Source: Lithospermum erythrorhizon
Taxonomy: Eukaryota > Streptophyta > Magnoliopsida > Boraginales > Boraginaceae
Assembly (NCBI GenBank): GCA_019722365.1
Contig: JADFUC010000278.1
Location: 620,001 to 684,000 of the forward strand
Reading direction: 5' to 3'
Length of the DNA stretch: 64,000 nt
Shown: in pieces, positions 26,301 to 38,176 of the stretch
Position numbering within the stretch: position 1 is the first letter of the stretch
How the letters are laid out: each line of letters opens with the position of its first letter
The notes under the pieces: generated by a model
Seen by the model: the letters and a program-made list of their open reading frames with translations, nothing else
Databases searched by the model: none
What the model was told of the DNA's origin: nothing
Translations under genes and position numbers: made by a program

Positions 26301-29300
26301 GAACATTTGATTAAAGACTAATACACGAAAAAGGAGTTGCGGTTTATTAAGATTTTGAGAGGAGATCAAAGCCAACAAAAGGAATAGTCACTAGATCTCT
26401 TAGCCTTCACATTCCTCTATCTGCTTGAGCAACATACAGCCACTTGCAACTTGCTGACTGGGGGTAAAGAATTAGGATAGTCATAGAACTTTAATTGCTC
26501 TTCTTTCATTTAAACTGATACTATTTGAATTTACTTGAAGTCATGCAATGAATTAAATGTATGGTTTTTATAGAGATTCCAGTTTTATTGCTACATGTTA
26601 AAAATCTAAGAAAATCCTAAAACCAATTGATGATAGGGGAGTAGCCCGGAACCTTACTAATTCACCGGGAAGGCCTTAATCTACCAATGTGGGTCAGGGT
26701 CCTAAATTCCCTCTCACGCATTAAACCCGGTCCAGACGGACTACATCAACGGGGTTATACATGGCCTTATGCCCTTACCAACTGTTTGACTTTGATACCA
26801 TGTTAAGAATAATGAAGTTCTATCATAAAACCACTTGGCAATAGGGGAGTAGCCAGGGCCTTATTAATTCACTCGGAATGTATTAATCTACAATGTGGCA
26901 CAGGCTCCACAATACTATCAAGGGCTTTCGTAATTTTATTTAATTAGTGAGACAATATCATGTATTCATGTGAATAAACAATAACAATAAAAAATATTAG
27001 CAAGTGCATAGAAAGATACATCATGGAAGTAAAGTAATATAGATATGCACGTTCTACAACTACTTTATGCCATTATGTGGAAATATCTCAACCAACTGCT
27101 TGTAATTATACCATTAAATAGCAAAAAAAGTTTGCTGATCAGGTTCGGATCATCAAAATTGACACCAGATGAATTCCTCTTCATGAGCTCTTCTCCTCTT
27201 TTAACCACAGATTCTTGACTTTGGATTATAGGAAAGAAAAAGAAAAAAAAAATCATAATCAAGATGAAATGTGCATTTCAATAAGAGAATTGAAAAGGTC
27301 TTTAATATTTTCAGATTGGCTTATGACAGAAAAAGATTCATCTTGGGCCTTCTCCGTGCAAGGCTTGCTTATAAGCTGTCTCTTTTTTATTAAAATAAAA
27401 AATAAAAAAAATAAGCAGAGCCTTGTGCCAAGAAAATCTAGTGTAAGAAGGCTGAAGTACCTGTCAGCAGCAGCAGCAATATAAAGAGGATATATCACTT
27501 CCAGAGGCTGCTGCATCGCCTCAATGATTTTCAATATCCCTAACTAAAAGGTAAAAGATGGAAAAAGGTCAAAACTACTACAAATAATATCACATTCTTC
27601 CCATCACCTTTATGCATGGAATTTAAAGTGAATTACAAATATTTGCTTGTAGACAAGTCCCTCGAGTAATTAGTTAATAAACAACATTGGTTAAAACAAG
27701 CCACCCCCCACGCCCACCCCCATAATGAACATCCAATTAGAAATCTATACAGCTAAGTATAATCATGGAAAAAGTTCTCCGAATTAAATTTTTCACATCA
27801 TATGCCAAATGAGTCTTCAATCAATTATACCTTTCTACGTGTAATAACATCATAGCTCAATGGTTGTTTAGCGGTAACACGGTCACGCTGTGAAATTGAA
27901 AGTCCAGCTGAGATACTCCCACTTTAAAAAAATAGATACTTTCAGTATTTACCATACTCCAATGCCAAAGAAATTAATCAAATATATTCATACACCAACC
28001 TCTGTGATGTCGGTTGATACAATAGAGTTTGAAGGCAAAAGTCGTGAAATATTGCAATATCCTGAGAATCACAACCTCCTTTATATTTTTCAGCCACTTT
28101 GTCAGTGACTTGAGAAGAGTGATACTCACCAATCACCTAAAACAGAAAAAATCCAGAACAGTGAGTTTAAGGTATTCAAGGAACACTCATGCATATTTAA
28201 GTACACAGGAAAATGTTGTAGGCCATAAATAGTAAGGCTTTAGGCTGTCTACCCTACTAAGTATGCTGTTCAACAGGAAACACAGGCAGGAGACAGACTG
28301 CTATTAAATTGCTGTTCTTACATTCGACATGTCACAACAATCAACGTGTAGTCAATTAAAAAGAACAGGAAGAAAATAAAGCTATACTCATTGTACAACA
28401 TCCCACCACAATCCTCTCATCTTAACATTATTGAAGATATTACCCTTCCGATTTCCATTACGGTTCAAGACAATAAGAGAAAAAGAGGACGGTGAATGAA
28501 AAGGGTGGCTTTCTTTGCATGTTCAATCAACAGAGGAAAAGAAGAGGATGATGGTAGATGGAGTATGTGATGGCCATAGACGGATAAACAGTATATGTTT
28601 GTGAAATAAGCTGAATATCGAGATCACTAATTCTACAGGCAAAAAAACAACTTTATGATATGCAAAATGGAAAGAAAAAAAAAACCTTAATGATGATTCT
28701 CAGCAAAATATCCTGATGTTGAGCTGGAAGCTTCGAGATGCCTGACAAAAGCATTGGTGAGATGTTTTCCTGCTCCTGAAATAAGGGTAATTAGCTTTAT
28801 TCTCCACTGTGGCCATTAAAAGTAATTAAAATCGTCCCGTACTAGAAAAAGGAATAAAGATACTGTTCAAAAGTAGAGAAATGCAACATACCTCCATAGG
28901 TACACGATCAATAGCCATTTCAATGTACACAATACAGAAGTTTCTGACCATGGGAGTGGCACTGGATTCAACATATAATTTCCATAATTCCAGCAACGGC
29001 AACCCAATCTGTGGCTGATGTTTTACTCTCTTGTTCACATGACTTAGTATTTCAATCACCTATCATTGCACAACTTCATGAGACTCTTAAAATCGAATAT
29101 GAGATATAACTATCGAATGAATCCACCAAACAGTGTGCACATACACATAACCAAATATCAAGAACTCGAACAAACTCACGACTTCTTTCTTAATTCCATC
29201 ATATCAATAAATTTTTTACATCACAATTTCACTTGATCATGTCCAGATAAAGGAGGAGGGGTCGATAATTAAGAATTAGTAATTGAAACTAATCCAAATA

Positions 29301-29682
29301 TAATATAATCAATGATTAATAATTGGAACTAATTAGAATTAAATATAATGAAGAAGTGAAACTCGAAACTAACTAAAATAAAATAGTCCGTATACTGAAT
29401 AATTAGTAATTAAAGCTAATCAGGTGATCTCGTGCCCTATTATATGTTCTCACATTTGAATTGAAATAATTATAAAAAATTGAAATTGAATGAAGTTACT
29501 TTATTTCTGACGGGAGGGGCGGAGGAAGAGAGGGAGGCGATAACGAGAGGGAGAAGCTTGGAGAGCAAGTCTTGAAGCTTCGAGTCGTCGCATAATGCTA
29601 ATCGAGTCAACATTCTATCCAACATTTCCTCTTTTTCCAATTCTGATTTTCCGACCAAATGAGCCGAACAAGATTCGGACAT
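11341..29682 (-). CDS. ECM29: ECM29-like proteasome adaptor and scaffold protein
   Basis: Very large HEAT-repeat protein that binds the 26S proteasome, linking regulatory and core particles. The 35 exons are 29500-29682, 28892-29059, 28686-28775, 28000-28136, 27831-27915, 27461-27543, 27112-27218, 26034-26177, 25667-25731, 24555-24642, 24381-24459, 24194-24302, 24053-24112, 23818-23936, 22998-23370, 22208-22392, 22055-22127, 21406-21556, 21153-21322, 20415-20762, 19945-20112, 19573-19866, 19182-19358, 18010-18273, 17414-17512, 17063-17247, 16317-16652, 15579-15732, 14540-14650, 13733-13900, 13171-13294, 12199-12357, 12021-12121, 11882-11941 and 11341-11523. They total 5400 nt (1799 aa), every phase agrees, and no stop intervenes. 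Diagnostic segments include [79 protein letters not shown] and [22 protein letters not shown] 29682 is used because MSESCS precedes the conserved start of the family. Introns carry several MITEs. Confidence 0.95.
14037..14147. repeat. Short direct repeat in ECM29 intron
   Basis: A 22-nt segment beginning GGAGACTTTACAACATTAAA occurs at 14037-14058 and again at 14126-14147, 89 bp apart. Both copies lie in the intron between 13901 and 14539. Confidence 0.6.
15175..15430. mobile_element. Stowaway-like MITE, about 256 bp, in ECM29 intron
   Basis: The left end reads CTCCCTCCATCCCTAAAAGA. The right end, read on the other strand, is CTACCTCCATCCCTAAAAGA. After the ends the inner sequence diverges, leaving an AT-rich non-coding centre. 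The terminal sequence is the Tc1/mariner Stowaway type. It sits in the intron between the exons at 15579-15732 and 14540-14650, 149 bp beyond the nearer splice site. Confidence 0.75.
18762..19168. mobile_element. MITE with CTCCCTCC-type inverted ends, about 407 bp, in ECM29 intron
   Basis: The left end TTCCCTCCCTTTCAATTTAA matches the reverse complement of the right end (TACTACCTACATCTCAATTT, then AACTGGGAG) over about 25 bp with mismatches. The interior is AT-rich and non-coding. Its right end is only about 14 bp from the exon boundary at 19182, so it abuts a splice donor. Confidence 0.6.
20819..21048. mobile_element. Stowaway-like MITE, about 230 bp, in ECM29 intron
   Basis: The left end CTCCCATCATCCCTTAAAGA and the reverse-complemented right end TTACCATCCCTAAAAGATGG form imperfect terminal inverted repeats that continue as AATCAAGTTTGG versus GGTCACATTTG. 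It lies in the intron between exons 20415-20762 and 21153-21322, and looks like an older relative of the 15175 element. Confidence 0.7.
23483..23754. repeat. Imperfect tandem duplication, about 135-bp unit, in ECM29 intron
   Basis: Copies at about 23483-23616 and 23620-23754 share TAATCAAG, GGGTCTGGA, ATTAA, TTCA, AACAAGAT, CAGGAGA, GAGCTAT or AAGCTAT, and GGAAA followed by TGTGGTC, all in the same order. They are diverged by substitutions and small indels, which indicates an old duplication in the intron left of exon 23818-23936. Confidence 0.65.
26631..26920. repeat. Dispersed-repeat fragment with internal direct repeat, ECM29 intron 7
   Basis: GGGGAGTAGCC followed by CTTA, ATTCAC and TTAATCTAC with AATGTGG occurs twice, near 26637-26697 and 26846-26902. 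Between the copies lies TTTGATACCATGTTAAGAAT. The pattern resembles the end of a plant interspersed repeat, but I cannot assign the family or set its limits. Confidence 0.4.
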
Positions 29683-31690
29683 GTTGTTTCTTTCTTTCTT
29701 TTGTATCTGTGTCTTCAAATTGGAATTCTTCTGGAGTTTCTAATGGATGGACTTGCCTTACTGTTCAATAATTTCACTTTTTCCTCATTAAGCACTTCCT
29801 AAATTTTGCCTTACTGTTCAATTTTGACTTGTTAGGCTGGTATATACACACCCAAATAAGATTTTAAAGATTAAATTACTATTTTATCCCTCAACATAAT
29901 TTCTGTGAATTACCATACTTCAACAGTGCAGTTAGCTATTTCGGGGCCTCAAACACTAATCTGTTAGGTACAAGGCTGTATAATCTACTCCTCTCAAATT
30001 TAAAATTAATTTCTAATTTTTTATAATTTCTTGATGATTTTTATTGTTTAAGTTTTTAAACATGCGTATGATTGTGGAATGTCAGAGCACACCTGGGTCA
30101 TATTTTTAAGATTTAAACGTAATTATTTCGCTTCCTAAATATAATTTTTAACTAGTAGTCTACTAGACTTAAAAAAGAGGGGGCAAAATACTACTTCAAT
30201 ACTAAAAGTCACCGTTGATTTGCCAGATAACAACTCGCATTAAAAGCACGTTCCTGCATAAGAATAAAAAGTTACGGTCGATTATTTTAAGCCTCTAAAT
30301 AAAACTTACTCAAACACTCAAACACTTCACTTGTAAATAAGAGGGGGCTAGAATAGTAATTTCACATCTAAAATTTTACTGTTTGGAGTGTGAATATAGC
30401 AACCATGTCACATGCCATTCATAACTTGACGGGTTCAGCTGGCCCGACATTTCGGTGCAGCCTGTGCTATTACTAAAAGTTGGGACCCTATGTTTTTTTC
30501 CATTTCGTTTCTTAATATATAACATTCAAACCTCAAGAGATATCCAACCGCATCCTCTATCCAAAGGTTTCCAGTGCTCAATTCCCTCAAACGAAAGATT
30601 TTCTTACACTCTCGGTCTACGAACCCATTATGTGACTCTGTGCCACGCCAGCCTTTCCACACACCAAGAGGATTCAAATTTCTCAAAGAATACGTGACTC
30701 ATCGTAATATCCCAAGTAACATTGTGATTCACGCAGCTGCATCGATAAAAGATGCTTGCTTATTTGTAACTTCAAATTTCATCGCTAGCTTTAAAATTTA
30801 ATTCGAAAATTGATATTCTTTTGTATATTAACACAAAATATAATCATATCCAACTTAAGCGCTAAAAATTTAATTTTACTTAAAAATCTCTCTTACATAG
30901 TAGTATTATTTTTCAACTTAGGTCATATAACAATAAAGAAATAATGGACTAAATTATACCAAAAAAAAAGTTAGAATATCTTGTATATTGAACATTAAAA
31001 ATATAAATATTGAATAAATAAAAATAGATTAACAACATAAGTAAAACATGAAAATTGAAAAAAAAAATCTTTATGTTGTACGATGATTAATAAAAAAATA
31101 AATGAAAATAGATGGTTTTACACAAAGAAAAAAATAAGATCAGTGCCCTCAAAATACATTCTCTAAACATTTAATCTATTTGAGCCTAAAAAATATTTAT
31201 ACAAAAGTATGGAGTCTATAAAGTTAATCACACCAAATTATTCAACATTTCAAATTTTCATATATTTGCTCAACAAGAAATTGTGTTGTTAAAAAGGAAC
31301 AAACTGCTTTTCAACCAAGACGTCTACTTTGGCTTTCAGATGCACTTTTAATGGACCGGGGCGCCTTTACTTGTCTTATTTTAGTTTTAGTATACATATT
31401 TATATAAAGTCTTTTCAATATTTGCTTCCAAAGCTCCTGGAAATGGCGAGTCTACCCAAATTTCCCTCAAGAAATGGACCTCGATTGGTTTTAATTAGAT
31501 TGGTTATTATTTGGATGAATTTTAATTTAATATGTATATCATTCCATATTTAATTAAGTTCAAACATGACATTCATGACTTGATTGTAATAATACAAATG
31601 CCTATTTTTATTTTATTTTTAATAGTAGAAACTAAACCCCTACATGGCATTTCTATTAATTGGAAGCATGACAAGCGAAGTTTTGGCCAG
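29683..31690. other. Intergenic: ECM29 promoter side
   Basis: The first few hundred bases are the likely ECM29 promoter. The rest is AT-rich. Near 29840-30400 there are short phrases of the type CTATTTTATCCCTC and GAGGGGGCAAAATACTA on opposite strands, related in style to 38358-38433. No coding region is supported. Confidence 0.45.
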
Positions 31691-34600
31691 TAACGAGGGG
31701 AGAAATTCATCAAATACTTCGTTTTGGAAGATGGTGCACCATTTCATGAAATGACTCTCATTCACATGATCCTCCAAATTGAGTTTTGCCATAGTCAAGA
31801 ATGTTTGCATCAAGCCAAGTCTTTCTTAACCCCAAGCCTCATTTTTCCCTCGATTTTTAATCTTACCCCAATTTACCAAAGTGCACTTTCCGTTTTTAGT
31901 TGTACCCGAAAGCAGCGGATATGTTAGCGAAGTCAATTTTTTTGGTGCATGCCTCGGGGTTAAGCGTGGAATCGCTATAGTAATTGAATGGCCGATGTTG
32001 TTGCCCGAATCAAAGTTCTTTTCTTCCGCCAAATGATAAAGTGCTCGTTTTCATCCTCCTCGAAGCTCATGTATACTGTCAACGATAAAGTTGAAGTTTC
32101 AACAGCTGGAGTTTCCAAATGTTTAGCGGAAATCCCGCATTTTCCAGTGATTCGTTTCCTCGAATTTGGAGTTGACATGACGTTAGCTTTGGTGTCGCTC
32201 TTGCAATTCTCAAGAAGAGTATCTTTGATTTCTCATCGCCGATTTTCTTACCAATCAACTCATTGAATTTCTTAAGAATGAAGTCAATAGTTCTTTGCAG
32301 CCTCCTATGTCTTTTTTCGAAAAGCAGATGATGTCATCCGCGAAAAAACAAAAAGATCGAAAGGGCCACTCGACCAAAAATTTAGGGGTTTCCAGGTTCT
32401 CTGCCTCAGAGCTTTATCAATTTGAAGGTGAAGTAATTCCATAATAATGATGAAGATATAAGGGGAGATGCAATCCCCTTGTCTAACTCCTCTGGAAGGT
32501 TTGAAATATTTGCCTTACTTTAACCATCTTCGCTATCACAGCCCATTCACAAGCGGAGGATATGAATGTAAAATAATGTCGAGATGCACCGGTGCCCAAA
32601 ATGTTTCAAGCAGTGCCTAACACAACCCCAATCCACTCCTCAAGGTCGAACGCTATCCGTATCGAGCTTGATCAAGCAATTTTGTCCATTTCAGATTTAA
32701 AGAATGAAGAGCTTCCTGCACCAAAATAACATTATCCCATCCTTTCCTAATACAGTAAGTAGAAAGCTTGTTTGATGGGGGATTAATGATGCTTGAAAGC
32801 AAGTAATTAACCAAGACTTTAAGTGAGGCATTTATAAATGGCGCACATGTGCTAACGGATCTAAATTGCTTTTACTACTTCTCGTGTCCGGCCAACTTTT
32901 GCATGAAAGTGCGTAGAAAATGGCATTAAGTGCCCGCTAATAGCGCTGGGTTTTTGATGGCGGTGGATGGTGTTAAAAGATGTAGGTTCTATGGGAGGCC
33001 ATCATTTTGGAAGAAGATAAAAAGCGAAGTCTAATCGGGCTCGTGGCTTTTATGTTGCTCAAACTCCGCTGGAGAAGACCTGCTACCGCCATCAATGTTA
33101 CGGGTTCGAGATCGAGAGTCGATGTTTCCAAAAAGAAAAGCGAAAGATGACCGGAAGGGATTTAAGGTACGAACAAAGATATATCTCAAAGAAGTCCGGT
33201 GAATTGGGAGGTTTTTTTCAGAGGGAGAATGTTTTATAAACCCTATTAATAAAAACCCCTTTCGACATGCGATGCTAATGCTCGATGCATCCAGAATCCA
33301 AGCAACTTCGAACTATCCTTCAATATTTTTATTATTTTAACGCTCACCATCGGCAGGTCAGCGAAAAGAAACTAAGCAAGCCTCGTGATCTCCAAATTGG
33401 ATCCACAGACTCTCGACTCGACAAACCAATGTAACTTTTGAGCCTCTAAAATCTCGTCAGATTCCCCGTAGTGTATAGCCTGTGATTTTGAAGGAAATGA
33501 GAAGGGTTATCTTGGATTTTTTTTCTGGACACCTCCAATTCTTTTCAAAGTGGCAGGCGGATTAAACCTACGATGGATATTTCCAAGATATATTTATTAT
33601 TCCAAAGCAGGCGCTTTATCATCAAAGAAATCGCAACCTGAGTGAGCGGCCATTCTTACCATTCCAAAATGATTATCAACAAGTGTTAACAAGCCGGGCG
33701 AGCCGAACTGGCTACTTGTCGAGTCACAGCTGAGCCCGTGGCGTCGTCAGGGAAGCGAGACGACCAAACGGATCGCGTCCGAGGTAATTCTGGGCTGGAA
33801 AGCGATTAACTCTCAAATCCGCCAAAATGGCTCCAAGATCATGATCCAAACCCATGACCTTTCCATGATAATGCCAAAGAGTTAATAAAATTATCAACGA
33901 TTGGCCTCAGAGGTCTTGCTGTAAGTTAATTCATCTCTTTATAAAAAGCATTTAAAGCATTATCATTAAAATTCCCAATGTGCTGTGCTCAAGTAAATTA
34001 AAAAGTAGAATGAAATTCCTAATGTAATTATGGTCTTCGTGATTGTGGGCGAATAAATAGAGCATATCCAAGTGGTTGTGGATACAACTTACCTGCCATT
34101 TACGCTGGTAGTTTAATCGATGACGCCCAGCCTTTAATATCATCGCTTATTTCACAACAGCCACACCCCTCTAGCAAACCCTATCGGGTCAGCACATTTC
34201 CAATATGAAAATCCCAATGATCTACAAATTTCTCCGGCTTGAGGTCGTGGCACTTTGGGGCCAAGTGGCACGAGCACACTCAAGCCATGGGTTTTCAATC
34301 ATTGCTTTAAACGGGATCTCGCTTTGAGAGTTTTTGGGCACCTTCAAGTAACTCCAAAGTTTCCAAGCATTTCACCATTCTAGGAATTTTATTTGGGGCG
34401 CTTACTGGTACCGCTTAAGTCCAGTTTGCTCGCTCTCATTTTCTCCTCAATTAGTTCTTTCGTCATCAACGAATTGTTCGGTGATTCCTCTCTTCCATCG
34501 CTTCCTCGCACGGACGATCCTCAAGCATTATATTCTCTAGGAACTGGATTTTTCAAATTGATTTCGAAAGTAACTCGGTATTCAATTCTGTTTTTCCCCA

Positions 34601-35600
34601 TCAAAAGCAGCCTGCAATGCGCCTCGAGTTTTCCTCGACCGAGGGTCCGGGCCAGGTTATGACGCCGGAAATGGCGAAAGTCAAGGGACGGTCGGTTACG
34701 CCACTCGGCCTATCGTCGCTATCGCCGCGAGGTTCTCGCACTCCGCCCTTAGTATTTGAGTTTTCCCTCCGCCAGCCTATCGAACCAATCTCGCTCCACG
34801 CATCGATTCCTCCATCCCGGTGCTGCCGGTGCTCAGCGCTTCGTACGCTTGCTTAAAATTCTCAGATTCAGGTCTCTGGCCTGGGGCTTCGTGACTCCAG
34901 CCTCGGGGTGCGGTTCTTCGATGTCGCTGGTGTATTGCCTTCGTCCTCCAAAGCCTGCCGCCCGATTTCAAGTGCCTCATCACTCAAGAGTGGAAGCTCA
35001 AAACGGGACTGGCGCCTGGGGATATCTAACGCCGCTTTCGGCGAGAGATTTTAAAGCTGGCTCAAATGTGCAAAATCATTATGCTGAAAAGGCGTATCAA
35101 ATAAGATGTAAACAAAAGGACCAACGCAGTATCGCCATTTTCCTCGCTAAAAGCGTAGATGGGTATCGTCGCTTACAACAGCATGGTGGCGGATGGGGAA
35201 ATGGTCTCGTAATTTAAGTGGATTTTTGGCATAGTTTCCTCGACAAGTACCTGTCATTTATGCAAGCCAGCATTTTATTTACTTTAGAAAGCCAAGGACT
35301 TTTTTTTTCAATTTTTCAATTAAGAGCCAATCTCCAAAGGTTTCTTGGCAGAGGGAGTGTTGCTGGCTTCCAGGTCACTATCCTTGTTCCGGCACTGTCA
35401 CCAAATTTTTTTTTTCTATACTTCGCCTCCGGCGAGGTTTTTCGACAAGTGGAAAGTTAGCAGCGTGCTGCCGCTGCTTGAGCACGGTAAAACTACGCTG
35501 GTAGTCACGACTAACAGCTACACTCAAACACAAAAGAAAGAATATTTTCATAAGATGCTGGCGCGAAGATCAATGAGCAACGGAGGTAAGTAGTTTTCCA
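31690..35600 (-). mobile_element. Degenerate LINE (L1-like non-LTR retrotransposon) fragment
   Basis: Minus-strand translation, with frame changes, gives pieces of a plant L1-type second reading frame. An endonuclease-like segment lies near 34250-34150 (RSLGFSYWKCADPIGFARG). An RT fingers segment lies near 32760-32690 (GWDNVILVQEALHS). The conserved SRGVRQGDCISPYIF is near 32505-32460, and the catalytic-type FADD motif in FADDIICFSKKDIGG is near 32345-32300. A thumb or C-terminal segment with VNWGKI and ERLGLMQTFL is near 31890-31800. Stops and frameshifts separate them, so nothing intact is encoded. The region right of about 34.4 kb may be the first reading frame and 5' end, but I recognise no motif there, so the 35600 boundary is a guess. 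No target-site duplication was found. Confidence 0.72.
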
Positions 35601-36634
35601 AAGATCAAGTAAGATGCAGCCTCAGCAAATCTCCCTCTCACTATTCGCTAGCTGTGTCAATAATTTTATAGCTCTTGGTGATGATTTCCAACATCTTTGA
35701 AAAATATTTGCATCATAATATTCTACTAGGAAGTACGGTATTCTAGTTCTAAATAACAATATGATTTAATAGCTTAAGCTAAAATTTTGCCTGCTTCAAT
35801 CGAAAAGGAAAAATCTATTGGCAAACCAAAGGCCCTTCATGAAATAAGTAAGAAGTTTTCTTCAAGAATTGACAATGAAATAATCATCCCAAGCGTACAA
35901 CAATGCAGTTCCTTTGCCGCCAAATTGCTTGATTTTTGCTACCGAATACATCATGCCAAGTGTTTTGCCATAGCACTTGATACAACCGAGAGCTCCCCTA
36001 AGGAGCTCTTGATAATGTCAGTTTTTGGTTACTCAATGTTTATTTTTGGAATAATAGAGGTGACATTTTGGGGGGTGTGGGAGTTTGGTTGTGGGTTGAA
36101 AGAGATTTTTGTAATAGGGGAATTTTGGTGTGGTTGTTTTGAGGTTAGGGTGGCCAGGTAAGATTTGGGGGATTTTTGTGATGAGGTGGGCAGGTTATTT
36201 GGTGAGGAGGGGGCTGTATGAGGTGGTGGTGGTTCGGATATAATCATGATGTGGAAATCAGAAGGGGGGTGGTGGTGGGAATTTTCGGTGGTGGAGCATT
36301 ACTTGGTAATGTATTGGGGTATTACTTCTGATAGTTGTAAGTTGTGACTTGTGAGCTAGTAGCCTTGACCCAAACTGTGGGAGGTATAAGTTGTACCAAG
36401 ACATCTCAGTCCGCACACCCTTACAGATCTTGTATAACTTAATACATGTCTACTTTCTATAGTTTATAAATATCGATGGTTTATGTTATGTCATCCAGGA
36501 CATGGGTCGGTAAAGCACCAAGACATAATTGATATCATGAAAAAACTTCATAGTCCAGTTACATTAGGAGCATCCGAGCATGTACCATGTACACATCTTC
36601 AAACTGTGTGTTGTATCCAGGACGAGATAAAGAA
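35600..36634. other. Intergenic with an unassigned reading frame and a G-rich tract
   Basis: A plus-strand reading frame, 35787-36161, begins MPASIEKEKSIGKPKALHE and includes CFAIALDTTESSPKELL. It has plausible amino-acid use in its first 75 codons and none after; I cannot name a family and it may be an orphan exon. The stretch about 36068-36300 is strongly G- and T-rich on the plus strand. The rest is 3' flank of the NOPCHAP1-like gene. Confidence 0.35.
36068..36300 (+). repeat. G/T-rich strand-asymmetric tract
   Basis: About 230 bp with many GGG runs on the plus strand and few C residues, including GGGGGGTGTGGG, GGAGGGGG-type and AGGGGGGTGGTGGTGGG runs. It is low-complexity and non-coding. 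The runs are close enough for G-quadruplex formation in principle. Confidence 0.55.
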
Positions 36635-38176
36635 TCAAGATAGCTCAATGATTTGTGGCCTTTTTCCAGCACGTTGTTTCCTCACTTTACGGCTGGAGGA
36701 ACCTTCTTCACAAGGCCTTGGTCTTTTACCTTGTAAATCTGATGATGAAGCAGCCTCAATATCAACTTCATCTTCATCTTCATCTTCATCTTCATCTTCA
36801 TCACTGCTGTCACTACTCTCTCCACTTTCTGACTCGGAACTGGCACCAGCCAACGATATCACTGGCTGATGACCAGCTATGGCAGACTCAGCAGCAGCAA
36901 CAGCCTCAGGAGTATGGAGGTCAGCCACACCAAGCATCAAGTCCTGGAAACAATGACATCAACACTGTTCTTGCAGCAACATTAACTCATAAAAGAAAAT
37001 ACGAGACATGCTTACCATTTCAATATATTCAGATTCATTCTCATTGAGAACTTCAATGTCATACTTCTCATAACTGTCCTGCAATTAGCTCGTGAATGTA
37101 CACATTAGAAATCTACTAGTAAATGGACATGATCAAGATATGTGCTTCTTCTATTTAAATGTTCACACGTAAACCTTTGCATCAAGCTGCAACCTTTCAT
37201 TTGCTTCTGACATGACTCCTAAGAAATCCTTGAGTTTTCCGAGAACTGCCAACCAAAGAAAGGATTCGTTGATTTATGACCACCTCAATTTAAAAAAGTT
37301 CACGTACTGCAACATGTTTAGAAGATAAAACACCAACTATCTTAGGTGCTATAAACAGAGTAAATTCCGTTTTAGTTTCCATATTCCATCAATGTCGCAC
37401 AACAAATTAACTTACCCGATTTGATAGAAGTGACACTAACACCGATGCAATATGTGGTTAAATGCATCAAATTGAAAAAACATCCCTTAAATCGCACTCG
37501 TCTCTTAGAATGCAACTTCAGGGCCAGACAACCAGAGATTAAATAGACGAAGCACAAAACAATATCGTTCCTACAGGCTTGCTAATATGGTAGTATATCA
37601 AGGCAAGCATCCAAGTAAATAAAATCGACCACATAAAGAGTCTCCCTTAAAAGTGTCGACTGTCCTTCTACTTCAGAGTTTATATGCAGTTAAAATCAAT
37701 CTAAAGTAGGATATAATTGTCTACTGAAAACACAACAACAACGACAAAATAAAATCTTGTAACACCTGTTCACAAACATGTCATAGACGCAATTATATCA
37801 AACTTTTTAATGGAAATAATCTGAATCAAGCTATTGGGTATGTGAAAAAACACAAAATCAATCATTCAATTCAAGAAACATACTCATAAACATTAATTCA
37901 AATATAAAAACCTTGGCTTTTTGGAACAGATGAAAAATCAGGTTTTGTACTAGGTTTCTCCAATTCAGCTTTAGAATTTGATACCATCTTATTCTTATTG
38001 CAAAGAAGAAGCTTTGATTCTGTAAAATACATAGAAACCATATTATTATACAAGTATCAAAATACAAAATATAGTATACAAAAAACAATAATAATTTAAA
38101 AAATAGTACCTAAAGAAGAAAGAGAAGAAGAGTTTGTGGTTTCAAGGTGAAGCAGATCTTTACTATGAGTCGCCAT
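36635..38176 (-). CDS. NOPCHAP1-like box C/D snoRNP assembly chaperone (DUF4598 family)
   Basis: Five exons, 38110-38176, 37912-38019, 37175-37245, 37016-37078 and 36635-36943, are all in phase and total 618 nt (205 aa). Exon 3 encodes VLGKLKDFLGVMSEANERL, exon 4 KYDIEVLNENESEYIEM, and exon 5 DLMLGVADLHTPEAV. This is followed by a serine-rich stretch and a strongly acidic D/E tract (about residues 145-160), then a basic tail with RKVRKQRAGKRPQ. The order (short helix with ANEKL-type motif, hydrophobic strand, acidic low-complexity region, basic tail) matches the small family of human NOPCHAP1/C12orf45, which helps load NOP58 with the R2TP machinery. I infer a nuclear role in snoRNP assembly. 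The family call is from memory of motifs and is less certain than for its neighbours. Confidence 0.68.
36766..36800. repeat. Hexanucleotide-type repeat encoding the acidic tract
   Basis: About six copies of TTCATC/TCATCT on the plus strand encode alternating Asp-Glu on the minus strand within the last exon of the NOPCHAP1-like gene. Slippage here would change acidic-tract length without shifting frame. Confidence 0.8.

Noticed and set aside
34756..35217. 153-codon plus-strand reading frame
   Set aside because: It lies in or next to the degenerate LINE, which reads on the minus strand; no domain is visible and its composition follows the local GC-rich sequence.
36483..37047. Plus-strand reading frames with poly-Ser or Leu-His repeats
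   Set aside because: These are antisense readings of the acidic repeat in the NOPCHAP1-like last exon.
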